NCBI GenBank assembly: GCA_910587815.1
Contig: CAJUNK010000004.1
Location: forward strand, 67,063 to 131,062
Length of the DNA stretch: 64,000 bases
Origin: Candidatus Gastranaerophilales bacterium
GTDB taxonomy: Bacteria; Cyanobacteriota; Vampirovibrionia; Gastranaerophilales; Gastranaerophilaceae
Direction of reading: 5' to 3'
Shown here: positions 61,770-64,000 of the stretch, piece after piece
Position numbering within the stretch: the first letter of the stretch is position 1
How the letters are laid out: the number at the start of each line of letters is the position of its first letter
Translations under genes and position numbers: made by a program
The notes under the pieces: model-generated
Seen by the model: the letters and a program-made list of their open reading frames with translations, nothing else
Told to the model about the DNA's origin: nothing
Database searches by the model: none

Positions 61770-63098
61770 TTGTCCAGCTCTAAATTAACCTTATTTATAT
61801 TTTTAGCTTTAATTGCAGGGATTATTTTTGGTTGGCTTGCCCCTGATTATGCAGTAAAAATGCAACCTTTGGCGGATATGTTTTTAAGAATGGTAAAAAT
61901 GATAATTGCGCCTTTGATTTTTGCCACACTTGTTGTAGGCATCGCAGGCCATGGTGATGTTAAACATCTAGGTAAAATTGGTCTTAAAACCCTTATTTAT
62001 TTTGAAATTGTAACCACAATTGCCCTTGTTTTAGGGCTCGTTATGGCAAATATTTTTAAACCCGGCGTTGGCTTTAATATAGATTTAAATTCTGTTTCAA
62101 TGGCTGTTGTTAACAAAATGCAAAACATTCAAATAAATCATTCTTTTTCACAAATGGTTGTAGATATGGTACCTACAAGCGTGTTTAAATCTATGTCTGA
62201 GGGAAATTTACTACAGATTGTTGTATTTTCAATATTTTTTGCACTTTCAATATGTGCAATTGGCCAAAAAGCACGCCCTGTGTTAGATTTTTTGCAAAGT
62301 ACATGCGAAATTATGTTTAAATTTACAGAATTTGTAATGTTTTTTGCACCCATTGGCGTATTTGGGGCAATTTCTGCAACAATAGGCCAAAATGGTATAG
62401 GCATTCTTGCAAGTTATGCAAAACTTATAGGGGTGACTTATCTTTCATTAATTATCTTTGTCATCCTTGTGCTTGCAATTGTTTGCAGAATAATTAAAAT
62501 CCCGTTTTCTGCCCTCATTAAGGCCCTAAAAGAACCTGCGCTTTTAGCCTTTACCACTGCAAGCTCTGAAGCCGCCCTGCCAAAGGCGATGGAGGTTATG
62601 GAAAAATTTGGAGTGCCAAAAAACATTGTAAGTTTTGTAATGCCTACAGGGTATACATTTAATTTAGACGGTTCTACACTTTATTTAGCTCTCACGGCAT
62701 TATTCTGTGCACAAATTGCAGGAATAGATATCCCTATAAAACAGCAGATTTTAATAATGCTGACTCTAATGCTGACTTCAAAAGGAATAGCTGGTGTGCC
62801 AAGAGTTTCACTTGTGGTTCTAACAGGCACGCTTTCAAGTTTTGGACTCCCTGTGGTTGGTGTTGCAATTTTACTTGGGATAGACCAAATACTTGATATG
62901 GGAAGGACAACTGTTAATTTAATAGGTAATTGCGTTGCAACAACTGTGGTTGCAAGGTGGGAAGATGCTTTTGATGATGATAAGATGAAACTTTATGTCA
63001 AAAACAAAGGTAAAATTTCCAATAGATATATAATGCCTGATGTAATTAGCAATGATGATAATTTAGCTATGAAAATTCGTCAAAAAGAAAAGGTGTAG
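61770..63098 (+). CDS. Dicarboxylate/amino acid:cation symporter (DAACS family)
   Basis: 442 residues starting at TTG 61770, five bases after AGGAGAG. About eight membrane helices. Typical: LADMFLRMVKMIIAPLIFATLVVGIAG, the substrate hairpin TTASSEAALPKAM (in AFTTASSEAALP), PTGYTFNLDGSTLYLALTALF (helix 7) and VVGVAILLGIDQILDMGRTTVNLIGNCVATTVVARWE at the end. It imports C4-dicarboxylates, glutamate or aspartate with H+ or Na+. The choice between GltP and DctA is not possible by eye. Confidence 0.93.
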   Translation: MSSSKLTLFIFLALIAGIIFGWLAPDYAVKMQPLADMFLRMVKMIIAPLIFATLVVGIAGHGDVKHLGKIGLKTLIYFEIVTTIALVLGLVMANIFKPGVGFNIDLNSVSMAVVNKMQNIQINHSFSQMVVDMVPTSVFKSMSEGNLLQIVVFSIFFALSICAIGQKARPVLDFLQSTCEIMFKFTEFVMFFAPIGVFGAISATIGQNGIGILASYAKLIGVTYLSLIIFVILVLAIVCRIIKIPFSALIKALKEPALLAFTTASSEAALPKAMEVMEKFGVPKNIVSFVMPTGYTFNLDGSTLYLALTALFCAQIAGIDIPIKQQILIMLTLMLTSKGIAGVPRVSLVVLTGTLSSFGLPVVGVAILLGIDQILDMGRTTVNLIGNCVATTVVARWEDAFDDDKMKLYVKNKGKISNRYIMPDVISNDDNLAMKIRQKEKV

Positions 63099-63253
63099 TA
63101 AATTTACAAAAAAAGCATTTTTGCACTGTTTATTTTTTGCTTTAATATTTGCATTTTTTTCCTTTTTTGTACTAAAATTAATAGAGAAGCGGGCTTTTTG
63201 CCAGCGTTTAGTTAATCAAAAATATTAAAATAAAATAGAAGGAATTAAATTAT

Positions 63254-64000
63254 ATGCAGGTTTCACTGGAATGGCTGAATGAATATGTTGATTTAAATGG
63301 AATTGAACCAGAATTAATTGCCCATAAACTCACTATGAGCGGTTTAGAGGTTGAAGAAATTGAACATAAAAAACCTAATTTTACAAATATAATCACTGCA
63401 TTAATTAAAAAAATTGATAACCATCCAAATGCTGATAAATTACATTTGGTAACTGTAGATACAGGCAATGGCACAAAAACTGTTGTTTGCAGCGCACAAA
63501 ATATCAAAGAAGGACAAATAATTCCTTATGCAAGCGTTGGTTCTAAAGTATATTCTAGAAAAACAGGAGAACTTTTTGAACTCACTCCTGCTGTCATTCG
63601 CGGGGTGCAATCAGAAGGGATGCTTTGTTCGCAGGATGAATTAGGCCTGGATGGTATGCAAAAAGAGGATGGGATTTTAATTTTAAACAATCCTGCTCTT
63701 GGTCTTGGGGAAATTTGCCTTGGTGAAAAGCTTGAAAAGATTTTAAATTTAAATGATGAAATAATATTCCATGTTGCACCCACTGCAAACAGAGGTGATG
63801 AAATGTCTGTAATAGGCATTGCAAGGGAGCTTTCAGCATTATTTAATAAAAAATTAAAATTTTCACCGCTAAGTGCTACAAAAGATACAACAACAGATAA
63901 TTTCAAGGTTGAAATTTTAGATAATGAAACCTGTAAATATTATTCTGTAGCACTTTTAGACGATATTAAAATTAAACCAGCACCTGATTTTATTCAAAGA
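63254..64000 (+). CDS. pheT: Phenylalanyl-tRNA synthetase beta subunit (partial)
   Basis: Starts at ATG 63254 (MQVSLEWLNEYVDLNGIEPE) and continues beyond the right edge; about 249 codons are visible. B1/EMAP-like tRNA-binding domain (about 39-150) with HPNADKLHLVTVDTG and CSAQNIKEGQIIPYASVGS, then RGVQSEGMLCSQDELGLD, and FHVAPTANRGDEMSVIGIARE opening the next domain. It charges tRNA-Phe with PheS, which is not seen in the window. AAGGA is about eleven bases upstream. Confidence 0.94.
   Translation, partial: MQVSLEWLNEYVDLNGIEPELIAHKLTMSGLEVEEIEHKKPNFTNIITALIKKIDNHPNADKLHLVTVDTGNGTKTVVCSAQNIKEGQIIPYASVGSKVYSRKTGELFELTPAVIRGVQSEGMLCSQDELGLDGMQKEDGILILNNPALGLGEICLGEKLEKILNLNDEIIFHVAPTANRGDEMSVIGIARELSALFNKKLKFSPLSATKDTTTDNFKVEILDNETCKYYSVALLDDIKIKPAPDFIQR

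Noticed and set aside
1..64000. CRISPR arrays, rRNA genes, intact transposases or integrases
   Set aside because: No regularly spaced repeats and no such proteins or RNA cores were found on either strand.

Overview
The window is about two-thirds A+T and gene-dense, with few overlaps and mostly core bacterial genes. Several features suggest a non-photosynthetic relative of Cyanobacteria, most likely a gut Melainabacterium (Gastranaerophilales-like). These are a DUF3326 protein of the cyanobacterial/plastid type, a long NusB with an insertion, a threonyl-tRNA synthetase without a TGS domain, a RecG with an N-terminal extension, a CHASE2 adenylate cyclase, and prepilin-like proteins with very large extracellular parts. 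The lineage is my inference from gene content; no rRNA is present to confirm it. There are no tRNA or rRNA genes, no CRISPR array and no intact insertion sequence that I can see.

Layout. 1-5768 (minus): two tandem, paralogous membrane-anchored HD-domain proteins. The first runs off the left edge and the second is cut by one in-frame TAA. 5886-11584 (minus): an apparent operon of DUF1015 protein, glycogen debranching enzyme, M20 peptidase and EamA transporter. 11734-15430: small genes including an alanine/glycine-rich protein, a 24-residue hydrophobic peptide with a strong Shine-Dalgarno, an SDR oxidoreductase, HU and an XRE regulator. These are separated by a repeat-rich intergenic patch at 14405-14938. 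15954-18893 (minus): thrS, a putative ADP-ribosyltransferase and a short ORF. 19091-25132 (plus): ROK kinase, DNA polymerase III delta and delta-prime, DUF3326, a prepilin-like protein and cob(I)alamin adenosyltransferase. 25334-28617 (minus): TPR lipoprotein-like or exported protein, dusB and a GIY-YIG protein. 28749-30234 (plus): bioG, bioC and a 30-residue tail ORF, facing a group-2-like sigma factor. 31903-36340 (plus): ribH, two unknown envelope/coiled-coil proteins and the RseP protease. 36570-39383 (minus): a 937-residue glycine-rich prepilin-like protein. 39662-44723 (plus): XRE regulator, small membrane protein, rpsU, yajQ, nadK, recN and an unknown gene. 44720-50249 (minus): unknown gene, glyS, glycosyltransferase, nusB and ftsY. 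50417-52045 (plus): a membrane protein with a TonB-like C-terminus. 52140-56606 (minus): CHASE2 cyclase and recG. 56724-64000: ctpA, small ORFs, rqcH (minus), nadD, yqeK, a dicarboxylate symporter and the start of pheT.

Most genes are housekeeping: replication (holA, holB), repair (recN, recG), translation (thrS, glyS, pheT, rpsU, dusB, rqcH), secretion (ftsY), cofactors (nadK, nadD, ribH, bioG/bioC, cobO) and envelope proteolysis (rseP, ctpA). The accessory interest lies in the HD paralogs, the ADP-ribosyltransferase-like protein that shares an N-terminal LKxDTVSFT motif with one of them, the giant glycine-rich prepilin with a repeat-derived leader, small ORFs, and several inverted-repeat elements in the intergenic gaps.
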